Notes under the pieces: generated by a model
What the model saw: only the letters and a program-made list of their open reading frames with translations
Told to the model about the DNA's origin: nothing
Databases searched by the model: none
Made by a program: the position numbers and the translations under genes
Part shown: one piece after another, positions 19,527 through 29,719 of the stretch
Layout of the letters: each line of letters starts with the position of its first letter
Position numbering within the stretch: position 1 is the first letter of the stretch
NCBI RefSeq assembly: GCF_023155095.1
Contig: NZ_JAKNDA010000005.1
Coordinates: forward strand, 207,315-271,314
DNA length: 64,000 nucleotides
From: Idiomarina aminovorans
GTDB taxonomy: Bacteria; Pseudomonadota; Gammaproteobacteria; Enterobacterales; Alteromonadaceae
Direction: 5' to 3'

Positions 19527-20084
19527 GTGATAAGAGAAATTATAGAAGACGCTAAAGATCGCATGAAAAAAAGTGTTGAATCTTTACAGAGCCAAATGTC
19601 AAAAGTACGCACAGGTCGTGCTCATCCCAGTATACTGGATAGTGTTATGGTGAACTATTACGGTGCAGATACGCCACTGAATCAGTTGGCCAATATTACC
19701 ACCGAAGATTCAAGAACTCTGGCTCTGACTGTATTTGATAAGTCAGCTTCAACGGCTGTAGAAAAAGCCATTATGAATTCGGACTTAGGATTAAATCCGA
19801 CGTCAGCGGGTGCCGTTATCCGTATCCCGTTGCCTGCGCTGACCGAAGAGCGTCGTCGCGATTTAGTTAAAATTGTGCGCGCAGAAGCTGAAAATGGACG
19901 AATTGCGGTGCGTAATATTCGTCGTGACGCCAATGGTGATATCAAAGATTTGCTCAAAGAAAAAGAAATTACTGAAGATGAAGAGCATAACGCTGAAGAT
20001 GAGATTCAAAAGCTGACCGATATATTCGTTAAGAAAATTGACGAAGCATTGAAAGCAAAAGAAGAAGATTTGATGGAGATTTAA
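19527..20084 (+). CDS. frr: Ribosome recycling factor
   Basis: RRF splits the post-termination ribosome together with EF-G. The 185 residues match the standard length, with [21 protein letters not shown] near residue 27 and [26 protein letters not shown] near 110. The start codon is GTG at 19527. A terminator follows the gene. Confidence 0.97.
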   Translation: MIREIIEDAKDRMKKSVESLQSQMSKVRTGRAHPSILDSVMVNYYGADTPLNQLANITTEDSRTLALTVFDKSASTAVEKAIMNSDLGLNPTSAGAVIRIPLPALTEERRRDLVKIVRAEAENGRIAVRNIRRDANGDIKDLLKEKEITEDEEHNAEDEIQKLTDIFVKKIDEALKAKEEDLMEI

Positions 20085-20113
20085 CCATCAAACTTTACCT
20101 ACGTTGGTCTATG

Positions 20114-20147
20114 ACGCCGTGTCAGGTATACTCGCACGGCGTTTTTT
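20114..20147 (+). terminator. Rho-independent terminator between frr and uppS
   Basis: ACGCCGTG and CACGGCGT form an 8-bp GC-rich stem around a 13-nt loop, followed by a T-run. It separates the translation genes from the lipid genes, so uppS probably has its own promoter or depends on readthrough. Confidence 0.8.
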
Positions 20148-20166
20148 AATGTTTACGGCAGATTGA

Positions 20167-20940
20167 ATGAAAGAATTACCGTCAATTGAGCAGTTAGTCC
20201 CCAAACATGTTGCCATTATAATGGATGGCAACGGGCGTTGGGCGAAACAGCGCGGTAAAATAAGAACCTCCGGGCATAAAGCGGGCGCTGAAGCTGTACG
20301 TAAAGCTGTGGCGTTTGCTCGTCGTAACGGTATAGAATCGCTGACTTTGTTCGCGTTCAGTAGTGAGAACTGGAAGCGTCCTGCCAAAGAAATATCAGTA
20401 TTGATGGAATTATTTATGTCGGTACTGAAAAGCGAAATAAAAAAATTAGACGATAACCATATTTGTTTGCGCATTATTGGTGATAAAGGCGCTTTCTCAA
20501 AGCGTTTGCAAAGGCAAATGAATGAAGCAGAACAGCAAACGCGAAGTAACAGTGGCCTCAATCTGAATATTGCTGCGAATTACGGCGGACAGTGGGATAT
20601 CACGCAAGCCAGTCGTAAGTTAGCTGAAAAAGTGAAAGCGAATGAAATAGATCCAGCAGAAATTACTGAACAGGCAATAGCCGGCGAATTAATGATGGCG
20701 GATCAGCCATTGCCGGATTTGCTCATCCGTACCGGAGGTGAACATCGCATCAGTAACTTTCTTTTATGGCAGCTGGCGTATGCAGAGCTGTATTTCACGT
20801 CGGTATTATGGCCCAACTTTGACGACACAGTTTTTGCCCGGGCGATTACTGATTTTGCGCAACGGGAACGCCGTTTTGGTTTAACAAGCGAACAATTAAC
20901 CGTGCTAATGCAAGACATTGAAACTCGGATAGAGGAATAA
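20167..20940 (+). CDS. uppS: Undecaprenyl diphosphate synthase
   Basis: UppS adds eight isoprene units in cis to farnesyl diphosphate to make the C55 carrier lipid for peptidoglycan and O-antigen. The 257-residue protein contains the P-loop-like IIMDGNGRWAKQRGK near residue 18, FAFSSENWKRP near 66, and LLIRTGGEHRISNFLLWQLAY near 180. It starts the uppS-cdsA-dxr-rseP run. Confidence 0.97.
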   Translation: MKELPSIEQLVPKHVAIIMDGNGRWAKQRGKIRTSGHKAGAEAVRKAVAFARRNGIESLTLFAFSSENWKRPAKEISVLMELFMSVLKSEIKKLDDNHICLRIIGDKGAFSKRLQRQMNEAEQQTRSNSGLNLNIAANYGGQWDITQASRKLAEKVKANEIDPAEITEQAIAGELMMADQPLPDLLIRTGGEHRISNFLLWQLAYAELYFTSVLWPNFDDTVFARAITDFAQRERRFGLTSEQLTVLMQDIETRIEE

Positions 20941-20943
20941 CAC

Positions 20944-21807
20944 TTGCTAAAACAACGTATTATTACAGCACTATTGCTGGTTCCGGTGGCACTGTACGGT
21001 GTTTTTATGCTGCCTTTGTGGGGCTTTGCTCTTTTTATCCAGGGCGTATTAATGCTGGGGGCCTGGGAATGGTCACCTCTGATGGGCGTACGTCGTAAGG
21101 CGGCTCGTATCGCTTACACCTTGTTCGTTGGTGCCATTATTGGCGTGCTGTCGTGGTTGGCTCCTTACGAGCACTTATGGCAGGATGGTGAACTGTCTAA
21201 ACTGATTTATTACACCATACTTGCTGGCGGTGTCTGGTGGGTTATAGCGCTGGCAATGATAGTCAATTATCCCTCCAGCCGGCGTATGTGGTCCCGCACC
21301 CGGGCTATTGTCGGGGTATTCGGTTTGTTGATTTTCATTCCCACCTGGGCGGCGTTAGTCACCGTGCGCTCTATTGATATTGATGAATCGCGCTTTTTCG
21401 GTGGCTGGGTCGTTCTTTTTATTTTACTGCTGGTGTGGGCGGCTGACGTCGGTGCTTATTTTGCCGGTGTGCGTTATGGACGCAATAAAATGATGCCGGC
21501 GGTAAGCCCGGGGAAAACCATGGAAGGCTTGTGTGGTGGTGTGACTTTAGCCTTTGTGGTGATGATGGTAGTTGCACATTGGACAAAAGTGCCGGCTGAC
21601 CAGTTCACGGGTTATTATTTAACCGGGTTATTTACGGTTGTCGCGTCTGTATTTGGTGATTTAAACGAAAGCATGTTTAAGCGTAGCGCCGGTGTTAAGG
21701 ACAGTGGTTCCATTTTACCGGGGCACGGCGGAATTCTTGACCGTATTGACAGTTTGACAGCGGCAATACCTATTTTTACTTTAGCTTACCTGGAGTTTTT
21801 GCATTAA
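20944..21807 (+). CDS. cdsA: Phosphatidate cytidylyltransferase
   Basis: CdsA makes CDP-diacylglycerol, the precursor of all phospholipids, in the inner membrane. The 287-residue protein has seven or eight hydrophobic segments and the C-terminal signature around KRSAGVKDSGSILPGHGGILDRIDS. The start is a TTG at 20944, three bases after uppS, so translation is probably coupled. Confidence 0.96.
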   Translation: MLKQRIITALLLVPVALYGVFMLPLWGFALFIQGVLMLGAWEWSPLMGVRRKAARIAYTLFVGAIIGVLSWLAPYEHLWQDGELSKLIYYTILAGGVWWVIALAMIVNYPSSRRMWSRTRAIVGVFGLLIFIPTWAALVTVRSIDIDESRFFGGWVVLFILLLVWAADVGAYFAGVRYGRNKMMPAVSPGKTMEGLCGGVTLAFVVMMVVAHWTKVPADQFTGYYLTGLFTVVASVFGDLNESMFKRSAGVKDSGSILPGHGGILDRIDSLTAAIPIFTLAYLEFLH

Positions 21808-21811
21808 ACCT

Positions 21812-23005
21812 ATGCGTCGAATTACGGTTTTGGGAGCAACGGGCTCCATTGGTCAAAACACCCTGGATGTTGTTTCACGGCACCCGGATGACTTTCAGGT
21901 TTTTGCTTTAACTGCCCATAGCCAGGTTAATGCCATGGCGCAACTTTGTTTGAAGCATAACCCGCAATACGCGGTTATGGGGTCACAAAGTGCCGCAGCA
22001 GAGCTTAAAGAACTTGTCGGTCAACGTATTTCAACTCAGGTTATTTATGGGGAGCAGGCGTTAGCCGAAGTGAGTTCCGCAAGCGAGGTAAATGTGGTGA
22101 TGGCGGCTATAGTTGGTGCTGCCGGATTAGCACCAACACTCGCCGCTATTAATGCCGGTAAAGACGTATTGTTGGCAAATAAAGAAGCTCTGGTTATGAG
22201 TGGACAGTTGTTTATCGACCATGCCCAACGCTCCGGTGCCAAAATTATACCGGTAGACAGTGAACACAATGCGATTTTCCAGTGTTTGCCTCAGGCTGCG
22301 CAGCAGCAGGTAGGCACTATGGCGTTAAGTGAACATGGCATCCAGTATTTATTGTTAACGGGCTCGGGTGGACCGTTCCGGGACTTGCCCATTAATCAGT
22401 TAGTTGAACAAACACCGAACGCTGCATGTAAGCATCCAAACTGGTCCATGGGTCGAAAAATCTCCGTGGATTCAGCAACCATGTTAAATAAAGGGCTGGA
22501 ATACATCGAAGCTCGCTGGTTATTTAATTGTTCACGCGACCAACTGAAAGTCGTGATTCATCCACAAAGTGTTATTCATTCAATGGTGCAATACACCGAT
22601 GGTTCAGTGCTGGCGCAGATGGGAGAACCGGATATGCGCACACCTATTGCGCATACATTGGGCTATCCGGAGCGTCTGGACAGTGGTGTTGCGGGTTTAG
22701 ATTTCACGCAAATAGCGCCATTGACTTTCAAACAGCCGGAGGCACCACGTTACCCCTGTTTGCAGTTGGCGATAGATGCCTGTTGGGAAGGGCAGTGGGC
22801 AACAACCTCATTAAACGCAGCGAACGAGGTGGCTGTTGCTGCATTTTTAAAAGAACAAGTTGGTTTTACTGATATCGCAAAAGTGTGTGATTCGGTATTG
22901 CAGTCAATACAAGCAAATGAGGCTGATAGCATTGAAACGCTAATCGCCATAGACAAACAAGCGCGTTTAACGGCCAGTAAATGGCTGCAGGAGTACGCAA
23001 AGTGA
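21812..23005 (+). CDS. dxr: 1-deoxy-D-xylulose 5-phosphate reductoisomerase
   Basis: Dxr (IspC) is the first committed enzyme of the MEP isoprenoid pathway and converts DXP to MEP with NADPH. The 397-residue protein has the nucleotide-binding GATGSIGQNTLDVV at residue 8, ALVMSGQLF near 125, PVDSEHNAIFQCL near 148 and SGGPFRDLP near 188. Its stop overlaps the rseP start. It supplies the same pathway as uppS two genes upstream. Confidence 0.97.
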   Translation: MRRITVLGATGSIGQNTLDVVSRHPDDFQVFALTAHSQVNAMAQLCLKHNPQYAVMGSQSAAAELKELVGQRISTQVIYGEQALAEVSSASEVNVVMAAIVGAAGLAPTLAAINAGKDVLLANKEALVMSGQLFIDHAQRSGAKIIPVDSEHNAIFQCLPQAAQQQVGTMALSEHGIQYLLLTGSGGPFRDLPINQLVEQTPNAACKHPNWSMGRKISVDSATMLNKGLEYIEARWLFNCSRDQLKVVIHPQSVIHSMVQYTDGSVLAQMGEPDMRTPIAHTLGYPERLDSGVAGLDFTQIAPLTFKQPEAPRYPCLQLAIDACWEGQWATTSLNAANEVAVAAFLKEQVGFTDIAKVCDSVLQSIQANEADSIETLIAIDKQARLTASKWLQEYAK

Positions 23006-24357
23006 TAGAGGCAATTTGGTATTTCTTTTCCTTCGTTGTAACTCTGGGTATTTTAGTCGCTTTTCACGAGTTCGGACATTTCTGGGTTGCACGTCGTTGC
23101 GGCGTAAAAGTGTTAACTTTTTCAGTTGGTTTTGGTCGGGCAATATGGAAGCGAAGAGGTAAAGACGGCACGGTTTATCAACTGGGTGTTATTCCTCTGG
23201 GCGGCTACGTAAGGATGCTGGATGAACGTATTGATGATGTCAGTGAAGCTGAGCGTGATGTTAGCTTTAATGCACAATCTGTTTATAAACGTTTTGCGAC
23301 AGTGTCAGCTGGCCCGGTGGCCAACTTCGTGTTAGCCGTAGCGGTGTTATGGCTGATGTTTGGTCTTGGTGTACCCACAGTAAAACCGATTATCGGGGAT
23401 ATAAAAGAAGGCTCTGTCGCTGCTGAGGCAAAACTTAAAAGAGGCAGTGAAATTCTGTCTGTTGATAACGTCGAAGCATACGACTGGCAACAAGTGCAGT
23501 TGGGTCTAATGTCGGCCATTGGTAACGATGAAGCGGTGTTGACCCTTAGAACGCCGGACGGAGATGAAGTTAAACGAACGCTTAATTTAAGTGGCTGGCA
23601 GTTTGATCCGGAAACCGAGTCAACCTTTGGCAGTTTAGGTATCGCTGTTTATCAGCCGGCAGTGTACACCGAACTGAGTCAGATAGAAGCTGGCTCACCG
23701 GCGGATATTAGTGCTTTAAAAGAGGGCGATACAATTACCCGAATTGGAAGTGAAAGTGTCGGTAGCTGGACTGAAATACGTGAAATTGTTGCTCAATCGG
23801 CTGGACAGGCTGTTTTATTTACGGTTGAGAGAAACCAGACTGAGCAACAAATTTCTGTTCAAATCGGGGAACGGGAAAGCCCAAGTGGTGTCATAGGCTA
23901 CCTTGGCGTGGTTCCGGTAACAGAGCCGTTGCCTGACGATTACGTTTTCAACCATCAATATGGTGTTGTCGGGAGCTTAGCGAAAGGTGCTGAAAAAACT
24001 TGGGAATTGATGGTTGTTAGCGTGAAAATGATAGGTAAACTGCTGGCCGGAGATGTCTCTGTAAAAAACCTGGCGGGACCTTTAAGTATCGCTGAAGGCG
24101 CTGGTGTCAGCGCCAGCAACGGGTTTGTTTATTTTTTAAGTTTTTTGGCGCTGTTGAGCGTCAATTTAGGGATAATTAATTTATTACCTTTACCGGTGTT
24201 AGACGGCGGTCACTTAATGTTTTATAGCATTGAGTGGGTGCGTGGTAAACCGGTATCCGAAAGAGTGCAAGACGTTTGCTATAGGATTGGTGGGGTGCTG
24301 GTATTCGCGTTGATGGCGTTAGCAATATCAAATGACATCGCCCGTTTCGCATTCTGA
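23002..24357 (+). CDS. rseP: Site-2 membrane protease RseP
   Basis: RseP cuts the anti-sigma factor RseA inside the membrane to release sigma E, and clears signal peptide remnants. The 451-residue protein has the zinc motif HEFGH in the first membrane segment, two periplasmic PDZ domains (near 110-200 and 210-290) and the C-terminal NLLPLPVLDGG motif with the third zinc ligand. I use the GTG at 23002, overlapping the dxr stop and behind AGGAG. Its target operon rpoE-rseABC is 22 kb away in this window. Confidence 0.95.
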   Translation: MIEAIWYFFSFVVTLGILVAFHEFGHFWVARRCGVKVLTFSVGFGRAIWKRRGKDGTVYQLGVIPLGGYVRMLDERIDDVSEAERDVSFNAQSVYKRFATVSAGPVANFVLAVAVLWLMFGLGVPTVKPIIGDIKEGSVAAEAKLKRGSEILSVDNVEAYDWQQVQLGLMSAIGNDEAVLTLRTPDGDEVKRTLNLSGWQFDPETESTFGSLGIAVYQPAVYTELSQIEAGSPADISALKEGDTITRIGSESVGSWTEIREIVAQSAGQAVLFTVERNQTEQQISVQIGERESPSGVIGYLGVVPVTEPLPDDYVFNHQYGVVGSLAKGAEKTWELMVVSVKMIGKLLAGDVSVKNLAGPLSIAEGAGVSASNGFVYFLSFLALLSVNLGIINLLPLPVLDGGHLMFYSIEWVRGKPVSERVQDVCYRIGGVLVFALMALAISNDIARFAF

Positions 24358-24388
24358 GTCACGAATTAACAATAAGTAGCTAGTGATA

Positions 24389-26890
24389 ATGACGTTTAAA
24401 AAGCTGTTAGTGAGTGCCATGATTGCAGGTGCAGTAGCACCAGCCTACGCACAAGATGACTTTGTTGTCGAAGATATTGAAGTAAAAGGATTACAACGTG
24501 TCGCTTTAGGTGCTGCGTTAACTTATATACCGGTTCGGGTTGGTGATGAAGTGAGTGAGCTACAAATTCGTAGTGCTATTCGTTCACTTTATTCTTCGAC
24601 TCACTTCGACTATATCGATGCGCGCAGAGATGAAGACACTCTTATCTTCAGCGTTAGTGAACGGCCAACCATTGCTGAAATTACCTTTGAAGGTAACAGC
24701 GATATTAAAGACGAACAGCTTCAGGAAAGCCTGGTTGATAATAATATTGTCGCGGGTGAACCACTAGACAGAACCACTATTTCGGGTATTGAAAAAGGTC
24801 TGGAAGACTTTTATCACAGCGTCGGTAAATACAATGCCTCGGTTGATGTTCAGGTGGTTGACTTACCACGTAACCGCGTTGAGTTACGCATGAACTTCGA
24901 AGAAGGCGATGCCGCGGAAATTGCACAAATTAATATTGTCGGCAATAAAGCCTTCTCCGATGAACAAATTTTAGATGCTTTTGAGCTTCGTGATGATCTC
25001 CCATGGTGGAACGTTATTGGTGAAAAACGTTATCAAAAACAACAGTTAAGTGGTGACTTAGAGACATTAGAATCGTTCTATCGTGACCGAGGTTACCTGC
25101 GATTTCAGGTTGAGTCTGTGCAGGTCTCTATGACACCTGACCGTGATGGAATCTACATCACTGTCAATGTGAATGAAGGCGACAAATACAATATCAGCGA
25201 GACCGACGTTATTGGTGATCTTAAAGGTCATGATGAGTTGGTTGAAAAAATAGCGAAAATAGAAGAGGGTACGCTCTATAATGCGGCTCAGGTTACATAC
25301 ATAGAGGAAATGATAAGCCGTTTTTATGGTCGTTACGGTTATGCTTATCCAGAAGTTCGGACTATGCCCGAACATGATGATGAAGATAAAACGGTTAAAA
25401 TCACGTTCTCGGTAAACCCTGGAAAACGTGTCTATGTTCGTCAAATTAACTTTGAAGGCAATGGGGCAACTAAAGACCGCGTTTTGCGCCGTGAAATGCG
25501 TCAGCTGGAAGGAGCCTGGTTATCTGACAGTAACATTGAACAGGGTAAAGTTCGTCTTGAACGACTCGGTTTCTTCGAAACCGTAGAAACCTCTACGGAG
25601 CGAGTCGATGGTCGTGACGATCAAGTGGACGTGACCTATAAAGTGAAGGAACAACCTTCCGGTTCATTTAATGCGGGTATTGGTTATGGTGATTACTCTG
25701 GCTTGCAGCTTAACGCCGGTGTTCAACAAAATAACTTTTTAGGTACCGGTAACCGGGTTGGTTTTAATATCAGCACCAGCCGTTTTAATAAGAATGCCAG
25801 CTTCTCGTATTCTGACCCGTATTTCACGATGAACGGGGTGGGCCTGTCTGGTCAGGTATATATGAGTGAGTTTGATGCTGGTAATGCGCAAAACCTCGTA
25901 AACTACAATCAGAAGACTTATGGTTTATCCACAGGGCTCAACTTCCCAATTGATGAAATAAACCGTTTAAACTTTGGTGTTGGCTATAAGAATCAGGAAG
26001 TGAGTGTTAATTCACAAAACCAGAGTATTGAGCAGATTCAGCAGTTTTACAGAGCTTATCTGGATGATCAAAACCCAGAACGCCCTATTAGTTTCGATAT
26101 ATACGAACTGAATGCCGGTTGGTCGCGAGTAACTTTAAACCGCGGGCGGTTCCCGACCAGTGGTTCTTCGCAACAAGCGAGTTTTGAAGTTTCAGCGCCG
26201 TTTAGTGACGTGAAATACTTCCGCTTTAATTACGATTACAAACACTATTATCCGCTAAGCCGTGATCAGCAATGGTCATTTCTCACCCGACTGAATATAG
26301 GTTATGGTAATGGCTACGGTGAAGACGATGCCGGGAATGAGTACTTATTACCATTCTGGGAATACTTCCGTATTGGCGGGCAGGGTGATTTACGCGGTTT
26401 TGAACCGAACACTGTTGGCCCAAGAGCTGTTTATGTTGTGCCGGAATCAGTCAATTCAGAGGGTATTCCGGACTTTACCGGTTTACCAACACCGAACTAC
26501 AGTTCAGAAACTGGCAATCAGGAGTTGTTTGTGCAAAACAACTATTCTTTAGGCGGTAATGCTAAAGTCTCAGGTGGGCTGGAACTGATTGTGCCCACGC
26601 CTTTTGTCGATGAAGGTATGCGCAACAGCGTACGAACCAGTGTGTTCGTAGATTTTGGTATGGTCTGGGACACGGAATTCGACTACGATAGATACAAAGA
26701 TTTGGAGAATACTAGTCCACAACCGTTAACCGACTATAGCTCGCCGGGAGATTTTCGCGCTTCGGCGGGTGTTTCGGTGCAGTGGATTTCTCCAATGGGT
26801 CCGTTAACTTTCTCGTTAGGCCGGGCATTGAAAGAAGTTGAGGGTGATGAAACCCAAGTGTTCTCATTTAATATCGGAACCACATTCTGA
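24389..26890 (+). CDS. bamA: Outer membrane protein assembly factor BamA
   Basis: BamA is the central pore of the BAM complex that folds and inserts outer-membrane beta-barrels. The protein has about 833 residues, a signal peptide ending AYAQ, five POTRA domains (residues ~25-425) and a 16-strand barrel. The barrel includes the conserved VRGF-type motif in the form DLRGFEPN and ends in FSFNIGTTF with the C-terminal aromatic. The ATG at 24389 is preferred to a GTG two codons earlier. The neighbours rseP and skp are the standard ones. Confidence 0.97.
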   Translation: MTFKKLLVSAMIAGAVAPAYAQDDFVVEDIEVKGLQRVALGAALTYIPVRVGDEVSELQIRSAIRSLYSSTHFDYIDARRDEDTLIFSVSERPTIAEITFEGNSDIKDEQLQESLVDNNIVAGEPLDRTTISGIEKGLEDFYHSVGKYNASVDVQVVDLPRNRVELRMNFEEGDAAEIAQINIVGNKAFSDEQILDAFELRDDLPWWNVIGEKRYQKQQLSGDLETLESFYRDRGYLRFQVESVQVSMTPDRDGIYITVNVNEGDKYNISETDVIGDLKGHDELVEKIAKIEEGTLYNAAQVTYIEEMISRFYGRYGYAYPEVRTMPEHDDEDKTVKITFSVNPGKRVYVRQINFEGNGATKDRVLRREMRQLEGAWLSDSNIEQGKVRLERLGFFETVETSTERVDGRDDQVDVTYKVKEQPSGSFNAGIGYGDYSGLQLNAGVQQNNFLGTGNRVGFNISTSRFNKNASFSYSDPYFTMNGVGLSGQVYMSEFDAGNAQNLVNYNQKTYGLSTGLNFPIDEINRLNFGVGYKNQEVSVNSQNQSIEQIQQFYRAYLDDQNPERPISFDIYELNAGWSRVTLNRGRFPTSGSSQQASFEVSAPFSDVKYFRFNYDYKHYYPLSRDQQWSFLTRLNIGYGNGYGEDDAGNEYLLPFWEYFRIGGQGDLRGFEPNTVGPRAVYVVPESVNSEGIPDFTGLPTPNYSSETGNQELFVQNNYSLGGNAKVSGGLELIVPTPFVDEGMRNSVRTSVFVDFGMVWDTEFDYDRYKDLENTSPQPLTDYSSPGDFRASAGVSVQWISPMGPLTFSLGRALKEVEGDETQVFSFNIGTTF

Positions 26891-26936
26891 TAATAATAAT
26901 TAAATAACAGTGACTAAAATTTGAAGGAGTTTTACC

Positions 26937-27452
26937 TTGAAAACGTTAATTAAATCAACCGTTGCGGCTGTAGCTGTATCAACAGCACTTTTTGCCGGTG
27001 CTGCACAGGCACAACAAAAAATTGGTGTGGTCGACATGATGGAAGTTTTCCAGCAGCTACCGCAGCGTGAGCAAATTTCAGAGCAACTGCAAACTGAGTT
27101 CCAGGACCGCTTTGAAGAAATGCGTCGTCTTGAACAGAAAGTTCAGGAACTGCGTCAAAAACAAGAGCGCGACGCGTCTATTATGTCAGCTTCTGAAAAA
27201 ACTCAGTTAGAACGTGATTTAGAACAGACTATTTCTGAAGCTCAACTGAAAAGTAAAGCGTTGCAGGAAGACACTCGTCGTCGTCAGAATGAAGAACGTA
27301 ATAAATTACTTGGAAAGGTTCAGGATGCTATTACTGCAGTAGCAACTGACAAAGACTATGACATGGTTCTTGAAAGCAATGCGGTTACTTATATGAAAGC
27401 AGATAATGATCTGTCTGGTGCTGTTGTTGAGAAAATGACTTCAGGTAACTAA
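26937..27452 (+). CDS. skp: Periplasmic chaperone Skp/OmpH
   Basis: Skp holds unfolded outer-membrane proteins in the periplasm on their way to BamA. The 171-residue protein has a signal peptide ending AQAQ, a core starting KIGVVDMMEVFQQLPQ, and long charged helices (residues 45-120) that form the tentacles. The start is TTG at 26937 behind a strong AAGGAG. It sits between bamA and lpxD as in E. coli. Confidence 0.95.
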   Translation: MKTLIKSTVAAVAVSTALFAGAAQAQQKIGVVDMMEVFQQLPQREQISEQLQTEFQDRFEEMRRLEQKVQELRQKQERDASIMSASEKTQLERDLEQTISEAQLKSKALQEDTRRRQNEERNKLLGKVQDAITAVATDKDYDMVLESNAVTYMKADNDLSGAVVEKMTSGN

Positions 27453-27455
27453 TTT

Positions 27456-28481
27456 ATGGCAGAGTACACATTGCAGCAGTTGGCTGACCATGTGGGTGGG
27501 GAGGTGCGAGGCAATTCGCAGCTCCCCATTTTGCGCGTGGCTACCTTGCAGTCTGCTACTGGTGATGCTATCGCTTTTTTGGCGAACAGTCGTTACAAAG
27601 CTCAGTTAGAAACAACCTTAGCTGGTGCTGTCATTGTCTCTGAAAAAGACGACAGTGAAAGCATTGATAATGCTATTCGGGTCGCTAATCCTTATGCGGC
27701 ATTTGCACGAATAGCTCAGCTATTGGATACCACGCCAAAACCCGCTTTGGGGATCGCAGAGTCTGCCAAAGTTGCTCAGTCGGCGACTATTGGCGATAAT
27801 GTGAGTATTGGTGAGTATACGGTTATAGATGATGGCGCTACAATCGGTGATAATACCAGTATTGGTCCGCACTGCTATATTGGCCCTGAAACTCAAATTG
27901 GTTCCGGCTGCACATTTTGGTCAGGTGTAAAAATTTATCACCGTTGTGTTATTGGTGATAACTGCTTGTTTCATTCCGGTTCAATAATTGGTGCTGATGG
28001 TTTTGGTTGGGCGCCTGAAAACGGTAAATGGCTGAAAATTCCTCAGTTGGGGCGTGTTGTGATTAAAAACAATGTCGAAATTGGAGCCAGTACAACAGTC
28101 GATCGCGGCGCGCTTGACGATACCTTTATTTCATCGGGCTGTATTATTGATAACCAATGTCAAATAGCTCATAACGTGTTCATTGATGAGGACACGGCTA
28201 TCGCTGGCTGTACGGTATTAGCCGGAAGCTGCCATATTGGTAAGCGTTGTATGATTGGCGGGGCTTCTGCTATCAACGGTCATATTAGTGTGTGTGACGA
28301 TGTGCAAATCATGGGATTTGCTATGGTGATAAAAGAAATCACTGAGCCTGGGGTTTATGCATCAGGTATCCCTGCCAGTGGGCACCGGGAATGGCGTCGT
28401 AATGGTGCAAGATTCCGTCAGCTGGACGATCTCTTTAAACGTGTTAAAACTTTAGAAAAACAAGCTGGCGACAATAACTGA
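27456..28481 (+). CDS. lpxD: UDP-3-O-acylglucosamine N-acyltransferase LpxD
   Basis: LpxD adds the second 3-hydroxyacyl chain in lipid A synthesis. The 341-residue length is the family norm. An N-terminal uridine-binding domain (to ~100) is followed by a left-handed beta helix of hexapeptides ([20 protein letters not shown]). The catalytic His lies in QIAHNVFID near residue 240, and a C-terminal helix follows. It starts 3 bp after skp. Confidence 0.96.
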   Translation: MAEYTLQQLADHVGGEVRGNSQLPILRVATLQSATGDAIAFLANSRYKAQLETTLAGAVIVSEKDDSESIDNAIRVANPYAAFARIAQLLDTTPKPALGIAESAKVAQSATIGDNVSIGEYTVIDDGATIGDNTSIGPHCYIGPETQIGSGCTFWSGVKIYHRCVIGDNCLFHSGSIIGADGFGWAPENGKWLKIPQLGRVVIKNNVEIGASTTVDRGALDDTFISSGCIIDNQCQIAHNVFIDEDTAIAGCTVLAGSCHIGKRCMIGGASAINGHISVCDDVQIMGFAMVIKEITEPGVYASGIPASGHREWRRNGARFRQLDDLFKRVKTLEKQAGDNN

Positions 28482-28495
28482 GTAAGGTGAAAGGT

Positions 28496-28951
28496 TTGAA
28501 AATTAAGGAATCAGGATTTGATATTCAAGAGGTACTGGAATTATTACCTCATCGCTATCCGTTTTTATTAATTGATAGAGTGATAGAAACAAACTCTAAA
28601 GATTCATTACATGCGATTAAAAATGTCACTTTTAATGAACCCATGTTTAATGGACATTTCCCGGCTAAGCCTATTTTTCCGGGGGTATTGTTGCTGGAAG
28701 CTATAGCTCAGGCTTGCGGTTTACTTGGTTTTAAAATTACAGAAAGTAAAAAAAGTGCAAATGATCTGTACCTGTTTGCGGGTATCGATAAAGCACGTTT
28801 TAAACGTCAGGTTATCCCGGGTGATAGGGTAGATTTCTTTGTTACTTTTGAGAAAGAACGTCGGGGTGTCTGGAAATTTACCGGGCTCGCAGAAGTTGAC
28901 GGCGACGTTGCCTGTACCGCCGAAATCCTCTGTGCAAGAAGAGAAGTTTAA
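28496..28951 (+). CDS. fabZ: 3-hydroxyacyl-[acyl-carrier-protein] dehydratase FabZ
   Basis: FabZ dehydrates 3-hydroxyacyl-ACP in fatty acid elongation and competes with LpxA/LpxD for the same substrate. The hot-dog-fold protein shows [14 protein letters not shown] and the active-site helix [21 protein letters not shown]. Two starts are possible. A GTG at 28487 gives 154 residues. The TTG at 28496 gives 151, the usual length, and has AAGGTGA at 28484-28490 as a well-placed Shine-Dalgarno sequence, so I prefer it. Confidence 0.95.
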   Translation: MKIKESGFDIQEVLELLPHRYPFLLIDRVIETNSKDSLHAIKNVTFNEPMFNGHFPAKPIFPGVLLLEAIAQACGLLGFKITESKKSANDLYLFAGIDKARFKRQVIPGDRVDFFVTFEKERRGVWKFTGLAEVDGDVACTAEILCARREV

Positions 28952-29719
28952 GTGATTCACGAAAGCGCAATTATTGACCCGGGTGCAAAACTTGGTACTA
29001 ACGTCAGTGTCGGTCCATGGACAATCATTGGTCCTGATGTTGTTATCGGCGACAATTGTGATATTCGCTCGCACGTTGTTTTAAAAGGTCCGACAACTCT
29101 TGGTGACAATAATACGATCTATCAATTTGCCTCGGTGGGCGAGGATTGCCAGGATAAAAAATACGACGGTGAACCGACTGAACTGGTTATTGGTGACAAC
29201 AATGTGTTCCGTGAATCAGTAACTGTTCACCGTGGTACGGTTCAGGATAACTCGCTCACTAAAATTGGTGATAACAACTTGTTTATGGCCTATGTGCACG
29301 TGGCACATGACTGCATCATTGGTAATGACAATATTTTTGCTAATCAGGTAACTTTAGCGGGTCATGTTCACGTGGGAGACTGGGTTATTTTAGGCGGTAT
29401 GACCGGAGTTCATCAGTTCTGTCATATTGGCTCGCATTCTTTTGCCGCGGTTAATTCGATTGTGGTTCAGGACATCCCGCCATTTGTGATGGCACAAGGG
29501 CATAATGCAAAACCCCGGACTATCAATGCCGAAGGTCTGAAACGACGCAATTATTCCTCTGAGCAGATTCAAAATATTCGTCGAGCTTATAAAATTTTGT
29601 ATCGTTCCAGCCTGACTATTGATGAAGCGCTGGAGAATATCGCCGCATTAAATGAGCCCGCCCTTGAGGGCTTTACTGATTTTGTTGAAAACACTTCCCG
29701 GGGCATTATTCGTCCGTAA
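28952..29719 (+). CDS. lpxA: UDP-N-acetylglucosamine O-acyltransferase LpxA
   Basis: LpxA starts lipid A synthesis by acylating UDP-GlcNAc at the 3-OH. The 255-residue protein is a left-handed beta helix with the catalytic His in YVHVAHDCIIGN near residue 118 and a C-terminal helical domain (RRNYSSEQIQNIRRAYKIL). The start is GTG directly after the fabZ stop, and the end overlaps the lpxB ATG by one base, so translation is coupled. Confidence 0.96.
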   Translation: MIHESAIIDPGAKLGTNVSVGPWTIIGPDVVIGDNCDIRSHVVLKGPTTLGDNNTIYQFASVGEDCQDKKYDGEPTELVIGDNNVFRESVTVHRGTVQDNSLTKIGDNNLFMAYVHVAHDCIIGNDNIFANQVTLAGHVHVGDWVILGGMTGVHQFCHIGSHSFAAVNSIVVQDIPPFVMAQGHNAKPRTINAEGLKRRNYSSEQIQNIRRAYKILYRSSLTIDEALENIAALNEPALEGFTDFVENTSRGIIRP